Shown: positions 53,221-61,885 of the stretch, in pieces | How the letters are laid out: the number at the start of each line of letters is the position of its first letter | Numbering within the stretch: position 1 is the first letter of the stretch | From: Photobacterium profundum SS9 | GTDB lineage: Bacteria; Pseudomonadota; Gammaproteobacteria; Enterobacterales; Vibrionaceae | Assembly: GCF_000196255.1 (NCBI RefSeq) | Contig: NC_006371.1 | Span: 945,664 to 1,009,663, forward strand | Direction of reading: 5' to 3' | DNA: 64,000 nt | The notes under the pieces: model-generated | Database searches by the model: none | What the model was told of the DNA's origin: nothing | Seen by the model: the letters and a program-made list of their open reading frames with translations, nothing else | Translations under genes and position numbers: made by a program

Positions 53221-54900
53221 ATGAAAAAAACTATATTGATAGCATCTGTGTTGTTATCTGGCACCGCCTGGGCGGAGGATACCAAAGTGTGCTTCTACGA
53301 AGATGAAAACTTTCTGGGGCAGAAATGGTGTACTCAGCAGCTGGGCCAGCAGAATATGCCAAGTAGTATAAACGATAAGGTCACGGCGATTCGACTTTAT
53401 GGCAACGCCTATGTCAAAGTTTATGAACATGCCTACCAGTGGGGAAAGTCCACCACGGTAATGCAGGATACTTACCGGTTAGCAAGGCTGAGTGACAGCA
53501 TTTCTTCATTTGAATTATTAGAAAGAACCAGCAACGATTTTGCTTGCCTCTATCAAAATGCGGGTTATGACGGTACTCCGATGTGCGCGATGGCAGGGGA
53601 GGGGATCGCTGATATGGGGATGGCTGAGCTGACAAACGAGATGAGTTCAGTGTTTCTTAGCGGCAATGCCAGCGCGACCCTGTATAGCGACACCAATTTC
53701 AATAGCCGTAGCGTCACCCTGATACGCTCATCCGGCAACCTTAAAGACCATGGCTTCAATGATGAGGCTAACAGTTTTAGGGTTCACACCCGTCAGCCTT
53801 CAACGCTACAGGCGCAGATGGCGGCGCAGAACGAGCTAGTAACCTATTCACCTATCTACAAAGCTACTTGGATGGGTACTCATAACTCCTATAACTCGGG
53901 CGATTACTACTGGGCTAGTGCTAAACCCAATCAGTCCACCTCTATTGTCGAGCAGTTGGAGTCTGGGGTGCGGGCGATTGAGATTGATGTTGTCGGTCGT
54001 ACACTCAAACACAAAGTCGATACCAGCGGCACCAGCTTTGTGCGGGTTATGTCTGAGATCAAGAACTGGCTGAGGGTGAATCCTGGGAAGTTTATCTATG
54101 TTAAGTTTGAGCACTCTAGAAAGAATGAAGGCTATGAGCAGGATGTAGCCCGAGAGATCATCGAAACCTTCGGCAATATGGTCTTTCGAGATGCTGGCAA
54201 TGGCTGTAACTATGCGCCGGAATCCTTGACCACCAAACAGTTACTCGATGACGGCAAGCAGATCATGTTCTTCGCCTTTAACGGTGATTGCGGTAACAAT
54301 ACCGACTACCGTAGCGTGATCTGGAACCGAATGGGACCAGAGACCAGTGATGACCATGACTATGCTGCTGGTTGTCCATCAAGCCTGCCGGCTTGGGATC
54401 TGGGTCGTTTCAGTACCATTGTTGAAGACAAACGCGGTTGGGCCTGGGATCACTATCTGCCAGTATCGCAAGTGCGACCTGCGTTGGAGTGCGGCATCAA
54501 CTTTATCGGTCGCGATCAGTTCCTGCCCGATGATGCCGATGGCTATATTGCCAATCACATCTTTAGTTGGCGAAACGGTCTGGAGACACCGAGCGTTGGT
54601 CGACAGCATGTTAAGTTGTCGGTGGGCTCTGATGGCTATGCCCATTTTGCCACTGCAAGTCAAAGCGAGCAGTATCCTGCGCTCTGCATGGACCGCGAAG
54701 GTCAACTTCAGGCTACCAGTCAGGCGGTGAGCTATGACCAAGCACAAGCGACCTGCAGTAATGAGTTTGCCGACTCACGCTTTACCGTGCCGACCAACGC
54801 GAGGGCGTTGAGCCTGTTTGCGAAGTCGGTCAATGAGGGCGATCAATTCTGGATGAACTACCGTGCCATCGGCGATCGTTGGGTGCCATTTGCTGAGTAG
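53221..54900 (+). CDS. Secreted beta/gamma-crystallin plus PI-PLC-X-like phosphodiesterase
   Basis: 559 aa from ATG 53221, chosen because MKKTILIASVLLSGTAWA is a clear Sec signal (cleavage before EDT). Two crystallin-type segments follow: KVCFYEDENFLGQKWC (about 22-110) and FACLYQNAGYDGTPMC / ATLYSDTNFNSRSVTL (about 115-195). The middle to C-terminal part resembles the PLC-X barrel: ATWMGTHNSYNSGDYYW with the catalytic His, VRAIEIDVVG, IYVKFEHSRK, KQIMFFAFNGDC, WAWDHYLPVSQ. It probably cleaves a phosphodiester in lipid or glycolipid outside the cell, with Ca-binding crystallin modules. GC-richer than its neighbours and IS-bounded, suggesting transfer. Confidence 0.78.
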   Translation: MKKTILIASVLLSGTAWAEDTKVCFYEDENFLGQKWCTQQLGQQNMPSSINDKVTAIRLYGNAYVKVYEHAYQWGKSTTVMQDTYRLARLSDSISSFELLERTSNDFACLYQNAGYDGTPMCAMAGEGIADMGMAELTNEMSSVFLSGNASATLYSDTNFNSRSVTLIRSSGNLKDHGFNDEANSFRVHTRQPSTLQAQMAAQNELVTYSPIYKATWMGTHNSYNSGDYYWASAKPNQSTSIVEQLESGVRAIEIDVVGRTLKHKVDTSGTSFVRVMSEIKNWLRVNPGKFIYVKFEHSRKNEGYEQDVAREIIETFGNMVFRDAGNGCNYAPESLTTKQLLDDGKQIMFFAFNGDCGNNTDYRSVIWNRMGPETSDDHDYAAGCPSSLPAWDLGRFSTIVEDKRGWAWDHYLPVSQVRPALECGINFIGRDQFLPDDADGYIANHIFSWRNGLETPSVGRQHVKLSVGSDGYAHFATASQSEQYPALCMDREGQLQATSQAVSYDQAQATCSNEFADSRFTVPTNARALSLFAKSVNEGDQFWMNYRAIGDRWVPFAE

Positions 54901-55351
54901 GTAAGTAGTCATGCAAAAGTTATCGTGAATTTTTCACCATAAGAATCCAGTATGCTTTTTATACTGAAACTTAGATCTTCGAAAGTTTTAAACGCTTCAC
55001 ATGGTAACCATTCATATTTCACTTTCTTCCACAATATCTCAATGACATTGAGCTCTGGTGAGTACGGAGGTAAATAGCAGACCAATACATCATTCATCAG
55101 CCATTCATATATCTTTTGTTTAAATTTCATTGACCGATGAAAAGAAGCATTATCCAAGATAATAAAGCATGGTTTATCCTCTTGCCTCGTGTTAATGAAG
55201 TGCTCGAATGCGTCGATAACTGTATCGGAGGATACTCTTCCTTCCGTTGTCTGAAAGCTCAACTTCCCTTGTCGACTTAAGAAGCCGACAAGGGAAGTTG
55301 AGCCGTTTACTATGCGAATGCGCAGGTCTATGAGATTGAACACCTACAGGC

Positions 55352-56751
55352 CATAGGTATCTACACAGATTGAGCAAAAAACGAACTGGCTATTTGCCTC
55401 ATCGCGTTTATCTCATCCATGGTGTAGGTATCTAGTACTTCACACATTTGTAGGAAAACCCATAGTCCCGCAAGCAGTGATGGCTGAGTGACAGGCTTTG
55501 TTCGCTTAGTTAAACGACCACTCAGCTTAACCAAAAAACCTTTAAATTCATTAGCTTCATCCGAGCTGTCCGAATAAAGCTTAAATATCAACGTCGTTGC
55601 AACACTGGCTGTGATCAGACGCTTTAATATTGACTCCGCAGTAGTTTGCTGCCATTTTTCTAACTGATGACCATCTGACTTCAATAACTTAAACCAAGAT
55701 TCAATATTCCAGCGATGGCAATACCACGTTGCAATCTCTGTTGCATCAACATCCAACACGTTAGACAGCAGATACCATCTTGCTAGCTCTTTACCTTCAT
55801 CATCCGTGACCAGGCTCATAACAAAGCGACAGGTGGGCGCCGCTGACGCGAGCTTTTCTGATTTCCGGTGTAACTCAACAGTCGTTTCACCAACAAACAA
55901 ATAGCCCTCTTTACCTCGAAGAGAAATAACACCTTTCAAGTCTGGGGAGATTGTTCGACTGATGATTTCAGCCGTTTTAAACTGACCTTCGTGACGGAAC
56001 GTTGAGCCTTTTTTAGTTCGAGTTAGCCAGTGAACTGAGCCTAAACGTCTTAAGTCTTTCGCTGAATCTGCTTCTCTATCAACAACATGCACCAGGGGCT
56101 TGTCTAAATGTAATTGTTCTTGCCAATGAATGCTGTCAAAGAGTGAATCTAGGTGACTTTGCTTGGGTTGTAACTCTTGGCTTCGGCATTGATAAATACC
56201 GTTGCTTGTCAGTAAGTTAAGACCTGCTGGAGCAATGGGTGCGCCGGTATTTGCGTCTACCAATAAAGACGCTTGCAGTTCGTAGCCAACATCGAGAGCG
56301 TGTGACATCTTAGTTTTATCTAACTTACTATGATGTTTAGCGAAATTGATATGGCACCAATCATGAGCCATTAATACATATCGACTTTGACTTTCTTTCA
56401 CACCAGAACGAGCAAGACCCAGCATCGGGCCACTTAGCATAGGAAAAGTCACATCCTCATTATGATAAAAACGCCATGTTGCTTGTGTCGATGCCCATGA
56501 TTGTGTGTGGTGGCGAAGAGATTTTACACCTGGTGCATTGCTAGAATTAACTGTCATGTGTTCCATTATAAGGGTCTGATAACGCTTAGATAATCTTGAT
56601 TCAAGGATACAGGGTAATTGATGTTGTTCAAAAAGAGTCATCGTCAATACTAATGGAATGAAAGTTAACTCTCTTGATCGTTGATCCTTAGATCAGTTCC
56701 CTTCTCTTGGCCGATTGGTTAATTTGTAACCATTTTGTGTAGATACCTATG
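55352..56751 (-). mobile_element. 1400-bp IS4-family element, copy 2
   Basis: Ends CATAGGTATCTACACA, with an exact 9-bp target duplication CCTACAGGC (55343-55351, 56752-56760). The empty site is seen in IS630-A copy 1 (CACCTACAGGCCCCCAAC), which fixes the borders. Confidence 0.96.
55361..56647 (-). CDS. IS4-family transposase
   Basis: 428 aa, same protein as at 6507-7793, with the LMAHDWCH, VVDREADS and YCHRWNIESWFKLLK motifs. Intact frame and clean target duplication, therefore the best candidate for an active copy. Confidence 0.94.
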   Translation of the reverse strand: MTMTLFEQHQLPCILESRLSKRYQTLIMEHMTVNSSNAPGVKSLRHHTQSWASTQATWRFYHNEDVTFPMLSGPMLGLARSGVKESQSRYVLMAHDWCHINFAKHHSKLDKTKMSHALDVGYELQASLLVDANTGAPIAPAGLNLLTSNGIYQCRSQELQPKQSHLDSLFDSIHWQEQLHLDKPLVHVVDREADSAKDLRRLGSVHWLTRTKKGSTFRHEGQFKTAEIISRTISPDLKGVISLRGKEGYLFVGETTVELHRKSEKLASAAPTCRFVMSLVTDDEGKELARWYLLSNVLDVDATEIATWYCHRWNIESWFKLLKSDGHQLEKWQQTTAESILKRLITASVATTLIFKLYSDSSDEANEFKGFLVKLSGRLTKRTKPVTQPSLLAGLWVFLQMCEVLDTYTMDEINAMRQIASSFFAQSV

Positions 56752-57416
56752 CCTACAGGCCCCCAACAATAAGGAAGGTTGGATTTCTGACTAAAGCCTG
56801 ACTCATCAAAATAGAAGAGGTCGCATTTATTCATGCGTTCCATTTTAATCAGTTTGTTACTGAACTTATTGAATTCGAAATCGTCACGTTTTAACTTTAA
56901 TGAGTGCCGAGCCCTTTTGTAACTGTAGCCACTTTTTTTATATTTCGTTTAAGGGTATCCAAGCTAGACTTTTTACCTGTTTCTTCTTCAAGTATTGCTT
57001 GTGCACGCTTAAGCTGGTGTGGTTCATCATCAATTAATGACTTCAAGCGCTGTACTTCTGTTTCAGTATAAATAGGTTTTCTTCCTATACGAGTAGCATC
57101 ATAAAGCCCGACGATCCCACTGGTACCCCAATGATCAATCCATGATGATACGGTCTCAAACTTAGCGTCGAAAATATCAGTTAACGTCAAGATAGTGTAA
57201 CCTTTATCACTGAGAAAAATCGCGTGAGCTCTTGTTCTGACTCTATTTTTCGGATGATTAGCAATAGCTTCTTTTAAGGTTATTTGTTCATTTTCTGTTA
57301 AAGGGTTAACTGCTTTCATTATGATATCGACACTGACTTTAAATACTCAATTTTAGTACTGTCTAGCAATATAATAAAGACGAACATTTAATCCTCGAAA
57401 ACTTATCTGTAACTAC

Positions 57417-58352
57417 TTATAAGCAAGGCACAAACTGACCACCAAAGCTTGTGTTTAATGCCTTTAGTGATTCAATGTGGGTGCCTTTGGGGGCGAGTAC
57501 ACATACTCTTAAATCTTCATTCAGTAAGTGTTGCACTTGATTAACAACCGTTTCATTAGAATAGCTTTCACGTTCAGCATCACGGCGACATAGGTCGACG
57601 AAAATATCATCTTTAGTCTCAGGAAATAATACATATTCTGATTGCTGCATGAGTCGAAGGGCTTTTAATGACAGCATTTCTGCGTCATCACCCGTTTCAA
57701 TCAGATACAAGTTACCCGTTTGCGCGGTATTGTTTTCAAGCAGCGAGGTAAACGCCGCTTCTAAATCACTTTCTGTCGCTGCATTCTCAACAGCTGGTAA
57801 TCGAAAGTAAGCTTCCCAAAACTTACGCCTTTCATCTACGGTACCAAAGTATTGCTTAATGCGACTACGTTGTTTACCGGAATAAGCTGCAAGCAGACTC
57901 AAATTCTGAGGTAGTTGAGTTTCTAGTTTTTCTCGTATAAAACGTACCAAAACAGGTGAAGCACCACCACTAGAAACGGCCACCTGAATAGGGGTTCTAT
58001 CGATCATTGATGGCGTAATGAAATTACAATATTTTGGATCATCGACAACGTTGGTCCAGATACCTAATGCGTTAGCGTCATTAAATATTTGGTGATTCAG
58101 TTCTCGCACATCCGTTGTTGCCCATACTTGGTGAAAACCGATAACATCATTCGATTGATATTCTCTGCTTATGTAATTGAGCTTTTTGTTATCGACTAAG
58201 CGGGATAAGTGAGGATGCAACTGGGGCGATACAAGCGTGATATCTGCTTTTGCCTTCAGTAATAGGTCAACTTTTCTACAAGCAACTTCACCGCCACCAA
58301 TAACTAAGATTTTTTTACTCTTCAAACTCAAAAAAACTGGGAAAAAATCCAT
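57417..58352 (-). CDS. Siroheme synthase-like protein (CysG N-terminal domains)
   Basis: 311 aa. The NAD-binding domain ILVIGGGEVACRKVDLLLKA (14-33), WATTDVRELNHQIF, WTNVVDDPKYCNFITPSMID and VAVSSGGASPVLVRFIREKL are those of precorrin-2 dehydrogenase/sirohydrochlorin ferrochelatase. CysG usually has about 457 aa with a methyltransferase domain; here the last 100 residues (YLIETGDDAEMLSLKALRLM, EYVLFPETKDDI, LRVCVLAPKG) look like a shortened relic of that domain. It would make siroheme from precorrin-2, with the methyltransferase encoded elsewhere. Siroheme serves sulfite and nitrite reductases. Confidence 0.82.
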   Translation of the reverse strand: MDFFPVFLSLKSKKILVIGGGEVACRKVDLLLKAKADITLVSPQLHPHLSRLVDNKKLNYISREYQSNDVIGFHQVWATTDVRELNHQIFNDANALGIWTNVVDDPKYCNFITPSMIDRTPIQVAVSSGGASPVLVRFIREKLETQLPQNLSLLAAYSGKQRSRIKQYFGTVDERRKFWEAYFRLPAVENAATESDLEAAFTSLLENNTAQTGNLYLIETGDDAEMLSLKALRLMQQSEYVLFPETKDDIFVDLCRRDAERESYSNETVVNQVQHLLNEDLRVCVLAPKGTHIESLKALNTSFGGQFVPCL

Positions 58353-58524
58353 CCTATCTATGCTTCCTAAGTATTGTTTATGCGAATTGCGGCTAATGTT
58401 TGTGGCTATTTAAACCATTATTAAGCTATTTGTTGAACGAAGCCGCTCTGCGGCAGAGTAAAGCACACACCATCCATACTCTTAGTTACACCATCACTCG
58501 ATGGTAAACGTAGGAGTAAACACA

Positions 58525-59256
58525 ATGAAACCCACCGAATTAGAACGTTACAATCACCTTTATGAACAGCACCTTACCAACTTAACGCTGCAAGGTAAAC
58601 GACCAGCCACCATTGATGCGTATTCCCGTGCGGTGCGGCGGATCAGTCAGTTTTTTGACCGTTGCCCTGATGCAATGACCACCGCAGATTTAAAGCAATA
58701 CTTCGCCAGTCTCATACAAACGCACTCGTGGAGTACCGTCAAACTCGACCGTAATGGTCTCCAATTTTTCTACCGCCATACGTTAGAAAAAGAGTGGCAA
58801 TGGCTCGATATTGTGAAGCCACCTCAAAGCAAGAAGTTACCCGATATTATCACTGCTCAACAGGTCGCGTTGTTGATTAGCATGACAAAACAAAAGCGTT
58901 ACCAAATCTTCTTTCTCACCCTTTACACGATGGGACTTCGCCTCGGCGAAGGATTGAGTTTAACCGTTCATGATATTGACCAGCATACGATGCAAGTTCA
59001 CATCCGTGATGGTAAAGGCGGGAAAGACCGATTAGTCCCCGTGCCTCAACGAACGCTTAATGCACTTCGTGCTCATTGGCTCACTCACCTGCTTGAACAA
59101 GGGCTTGATTTACGCTCACTGCAAATTCTGCTCGGTCACGCCAGTCTCAACACCACGGCTCGGTACACCCGAATGACACAAATTAAACAGCGTGACGCCG
59201 CTCTGGCCATCAATCGATTGGCCGATGCATTAACCTTGATGTGGGAGGCGGTATGA
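58525..59256 (+). pseudogene. Tyrosine recombinase with an internal in-frame deletion
   Basis: ATG 58525 follows GTAGGAG. 243 codons. The N-terminal SAM-like domain (LQGKRPATIDAYSRAVRRIS) is complete. The catalytic domain has the first Arg (YTMGLRLGEGLSL) and Lys region (DGKGGKDRLVPVP), then jumps from LRAHWLTH straight to LLEQGLDLRSLQILLGHASL and the nucleophile Tyr in TTARYTRM. The segment with the H-x-x-R box (HSLRHxxxAHLLE) is missing, about 50-60 residues, with the join at an identical Thr-His. Without HxxR strand exchange should fail. Overlaps the next gene by ATGA. Confidence 0.8.
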
Positions 59257-60305
59257 GTGAGTTTATTGAACTACTTCGGGTGAATAAAGATGAGCTTGAA
59301 CGCCAATATGGCGCTCAAATCAGCAACGACATTCGCAACGCTATCTCTGCTATGTTGCGGTGTAAAACTGAACAGCAAGGTCGTTCGCAATGGTTTTGTG
59401 CTCACTGCCATCACGATGACCGATTGCCGCTCTCTTGCGGTCATCGACATTGCCCACAATGCCAGCACCGCACCACGTCTGATTGGTTGTTGCGTCAAAA
59501 ACAAAAGCTACTACCCACACACTACTTTATGACCACCTTTACCTTGCCATATCAACTGAGAATACTCGCTCGAAAACAGCCGAAAGCGCTGTATCAACTC
59601 ATGTTCTCGGTTGCGTCGGGTGTACTGAAAAGCTTTGCTCAAAGACAACAAAAAGGAGCGCTAGGTTTTACCGCCGTGCTGCATACCCACAGTAGGCAAC
59701 GTAACCTACATCCACACTTGCACATTATTATTGCAGGCGGAAGGTATGACTCATCCAAACAAGTATGGCATAAGAGCAACAAGCAATACTTGTTCAACGC
59801 CTTTGCCCTGGCCAAAATCTGGCGAGCACGGTTGCTGGCGGCGATAAACCAGCACCCACTCCTGTGGCTACCCCAGAATATTCCCAAGCAATGGGTGGTT
59901 GACTGCCGATGCGTCGGTTATGGCGAGCCTGCACTGGAATACCTATCTCGTTATCTCTACCGAGGTGTGCTGCCTGACAATGACATCATCAACATCGAAG
60001 AAAACAGTGTGACCTTTCGCTATCTAGACAGCAGCACCAACACAAAGAAAACACGCACGTTACCCACTCTTGAGTTCTTAATGCTCATCTTGCAGCACGT
60101 CTTGCCCACTGGCTTACAGCGGGTTCGCGACTATGGTTTTTTACGCGGTCAAGCCAAAGCCCTGCGAGTACGTATTCAGCTGCTGTTGTTGAACGTGTTT
60201 TATCAAACACCGCAAGCAACCGTGACCATTAAAACCAAAGCCATCCGCACGTGCCCATGCTGCCAGCATGACATGGCGTGCGTTGGCATCAGTCGACCGA
60301 GATAG
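59253..60305 (+). CDS. IS91-family HUH (Y2) transposase
   Basis: 350 aa from ATG 59253 (MSEFIELLRVNKDELE), overlapping the recombinase stop. N-terminal zinc finger (CAHCHHDDRLPLSCGHRHCPQC), HUH motif HPHLHIII after LHTHSRQRN, and catalytic Tyr pair in YLSRYLYRGVL. A C-terminal Cys cluster (CPCCQHDM) is present. Rolling-circle-like transposition with single-strand cleavage is expected. The frame is open, though its partner recombinase is defective. Confidence 0.9.
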   Translation: MSEFIELLRVNKDELERQYGAQISNDIRNAISAMLRCKTEQQGRSQWFCAHCHHDDRLPLSCGHRHCPQCQHRTTSDWLLRQKQKLLPTHYFMTTFTLPYQLRILARKQPKALYQLMFSVASGVLKSFAQRQQKGALGFTAVLHTHSRQRNLHPHLHIIIAGGRYDSSKQVWHKSNKQYLFNAFALAKIWRARLLAAINQHPLLWLPQNIPKQWVVDCRCVGYGEPALEYLSRYLYRGVLPDNDIINIEENSVTFRYLDSSTNTKKTRTLPTLEFLMLILQHVLPTGLQRVRDYGFLRGQAKALRVRIQLLLLNVFYQTPQATVTIKTKAIRTCPCCQHDMACVGISRPR

Positions 60306-60760
60306 CCGAAAGGCGAACATAATAAGGATAATGACCGAAATTAAATCCGAGGAGAAATAACAAAACAGAAGAAGATAAAACGGCTAACTAACTGATAAGA
60401 TTGCTATCGCAACCTTATCTCAGCCTCACTCGCCTTGAGAAAAGGCTCAAGGCGAAGTGCCCACCAAACAAAATCGTACAATTTACTATATAAAGAGGCT
60501 TCAGGCTTGTTCAACACCCGGGATTTAATGTCGGCTGCGCGACACTTAATCCTTATTTGTTTATCCAATTTTGAAATATTTTGAAACAAATTACTTTCAA
60601 AAGAGGTGTATTATTCCCTACCATTCAGCTTTCATTAAAGCTGAATTGTTACCTTATTATTATTAAAAAAGTATATGTTTTCTAAATGTAATTTTAATTT
60701 GAACGCACTTTTATTGTGTTCGTTTTTTGTATGTTTTATTTAAATCGATGGTCAGCATAA
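60306..60760. promoter_or_regulatory. IS91 end and RND promoter region with a palindrome
   Basis: 455 bp without a gene. Holds the IS91 end hairpin (60432-60455), then a perfect inverted repeat ATTCAGCTTT-CATT-AAAGCTGAAT (60623-60646) about 115 bp before the efflux adaptor start. The latter has the form of a TetR-type operator, but no regulator gene is nearby; it may equally be a weak terminator. TGTATG and TATTTAAA just before the ATG are AT-rich, and no strong Shine-Dalgarno site was found. Confidence 0.45.
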
Positions 60761-61885
60761 ATGAATAAAAAACTTATTATCGCAACGCTGGTAAGCGCGA
60801 GCCTACTTGCTGGTTGTGGCGATAAAGTCTCGGGACAAAAAGCTCCACAAGGTCCTTTAGTTGTTGTAGAGCCAGTTACTGTTATTGATTATCAGCAAGG
60901 TAAGCAATATGTGGGTCGTACAGAAGCACTTGAAGATGTGTTAATTACAGCACAAGTGTCTGGGTATTTAAAAGAGCGTTTTTTCACTGAAGGGCAATTA
61001 GTAGAAAAAGGACAATTGTTATTTCAAATTGAACCGGCAGCTTATGAGGCTAAACTAGCGAGTGCGCAAGCGTCGATTTCTCAAGCAGAAGCAAATTTAA
61101 AAAAAGCAGCCCTCGATTTTAAACGTGGTCAAAATCTATTACCAAAAGGCAGTATTAGTGAATCGGAATTTGACCGATTAACGGCTGAAAACTTAAGTGC
61201 AATTGCCCAATTAAAAGCGGCGAAGGCACAATATCATTCTGCTGAAGTCGACTTATCATATACAAGTATTTCTGCTCCTTTCAGCGGTCGAATCAGTGAT
61301 AGTAAAGTGAGCCTTGGTGATTTAGTGTCGCCTTCTTCGGGTGTACTTACTACCTTGGTCAGCCTAAACCCAATGCAAACCACATTTAACCTAAGTGAAC
61401 GTGAACGTCTTGATTTAGGCATTGATTACTTAGACGGCAGTGGTGAAGGTAAGGGTAATGTTGAAGTTCTGCTTACATTAAACAATGGCGAAGAATATGC
61501 ACACCTTGGTGAAGTCGACTTTATTGGTAATCGTATTGATTTGAATACGGGTACGATTGCAATGCGCGCTAAATTCGACAATCCAGACCAACGCCTACTT
61601 CCAGGCCAGCATGTACAAGTCTTTTTACGTGAGAAAACCCCCGTACAAAAGATGGTAATTCCTCGCCGTGCTGTACAAAGTGATCTTGAAGGTGATTTTG
61701 TGATGGTATTGAAAGAAGACAATATAGCCGAGCGTCGTAATGTGATTATTGGTCCTCAAACAGAGCAGGGTATCATCATTGCTAGCGGAATCGATGCGAC
61801 TGATATCGTGATGACGAAAGGTTTACAGCGTGTACGTAACGGTATCACGGTACGTGTTGAAGAAACTGAAGCGAAGGATAAATAA
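60761..61885 (+). CDS. RND efflux periplasmic adaptor lipoprotein (AcrA family)
   Basis: 374 aa. Signal with lipobox SLLAGCGD (Cys19). The membrane-fusion layout: lipoyl half-motif ITAQVSGYLKERFFTEGQLV with its partner IRSAPFSGRISDSKVSLGDLV-like second half, an alpha-hairpin (ASAQASISQAEANLKKAALD...), and beta-barrel and membrane-proximal domains (LPGQHVQVFLREKTPVQKMV). It joins the inner-membrane RND pump to a TolC channel. Its stop (TAA) overlaps the pump ATG by one base, so the two are coupled. Substrate range unknown. Confidence 0.92.
   Translation: MNKKLIIATLVSASLLAGCGDKVSGQKAPQGPLVVVEPVTVIDYQQGKQYVGRTEALEDVLITAQVSGYLKERFFTEGQLVEKGQLLFQIEPAAYEAKLASAQASISQAEANLKKAALDFKRGQNLLPKGSISESEFDRLTAENLSAIAQLKAAKAQYHSAEVDLSYTSISAPFSGRISDSKVSLGDLVSPSSGVLTTLVSLNPMQTTFNLSERERLDLGIDYLDGSGEGKGNVEVLLTLNNGEEYAHLGEVDFIGNRIDLNTGTIAMRAKFDNPDQRLLPGQHVQVFLREKTPVQKMVIPRRAVQSDLEGDFVMVLKEDNIAERRNVIIGPQTEQGIIIASGIDATDIVMTKGLQRVRNGITVRVEETEAKDK

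Larger units (their letters stand above)
54909..57319 (-). pseudogene. IS630-A transposase, interrupted
   Basis: The N-terminal part (57319 to 56897, 140 codons) is open here, with WIDHWGTSG where copy 1 has a stop. A second frame beginning near an ACAAAAGGG run carries YFDESGFSQKSNLPYCWGPV up to the IS4 insertion. The last frame (from VGFLSRQGK, 54909-55343) has IILDNASFH and PPYSPELNVIEILW. The same 18-bp hairpin as in copy 1 lies at the second shift (55257-55303). The first shift, shared by both copies, might be programmed; the second looks mutational. Confidence 0.83.
54904..57363 (-). mobile_element. IS630-A element, copy 2, containing an IS4 element
   Basis: Bounded by TA (54902-54903, 57364-57365), starting 3 bp after the stop of the PLC-like gene. 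Without the nested IS4 element and its 9-bp duplication it is 1051 bp, one base longer than copy 1, which fits the extra A at about 56880. Confidence 0.85.
58430..60460 (+). mobile_element. IS91-family element (borders approximate)
   Basis: A tyrosine recombinase gene overlapping an HUH transposase gene is the layout of some IS91-type elements. Possible end structures are CCGCTCTGCGG (about 58443-58453) on the left and the hairpin CGCCTTGAG-AAAAGG-CTCAAGGCG (60432-60455) on the right. IS91 elements have no inverted repeats or target duplications, so exact borders cannot be read here. Confidence 0.6.

Noticed and set aside
52866..53285. Leftward 139-codon frame before the crystallin/PLC-like gene
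   Set aside because: No start site or domain; it overlaps the signal peptide of the real gene on the other strand.
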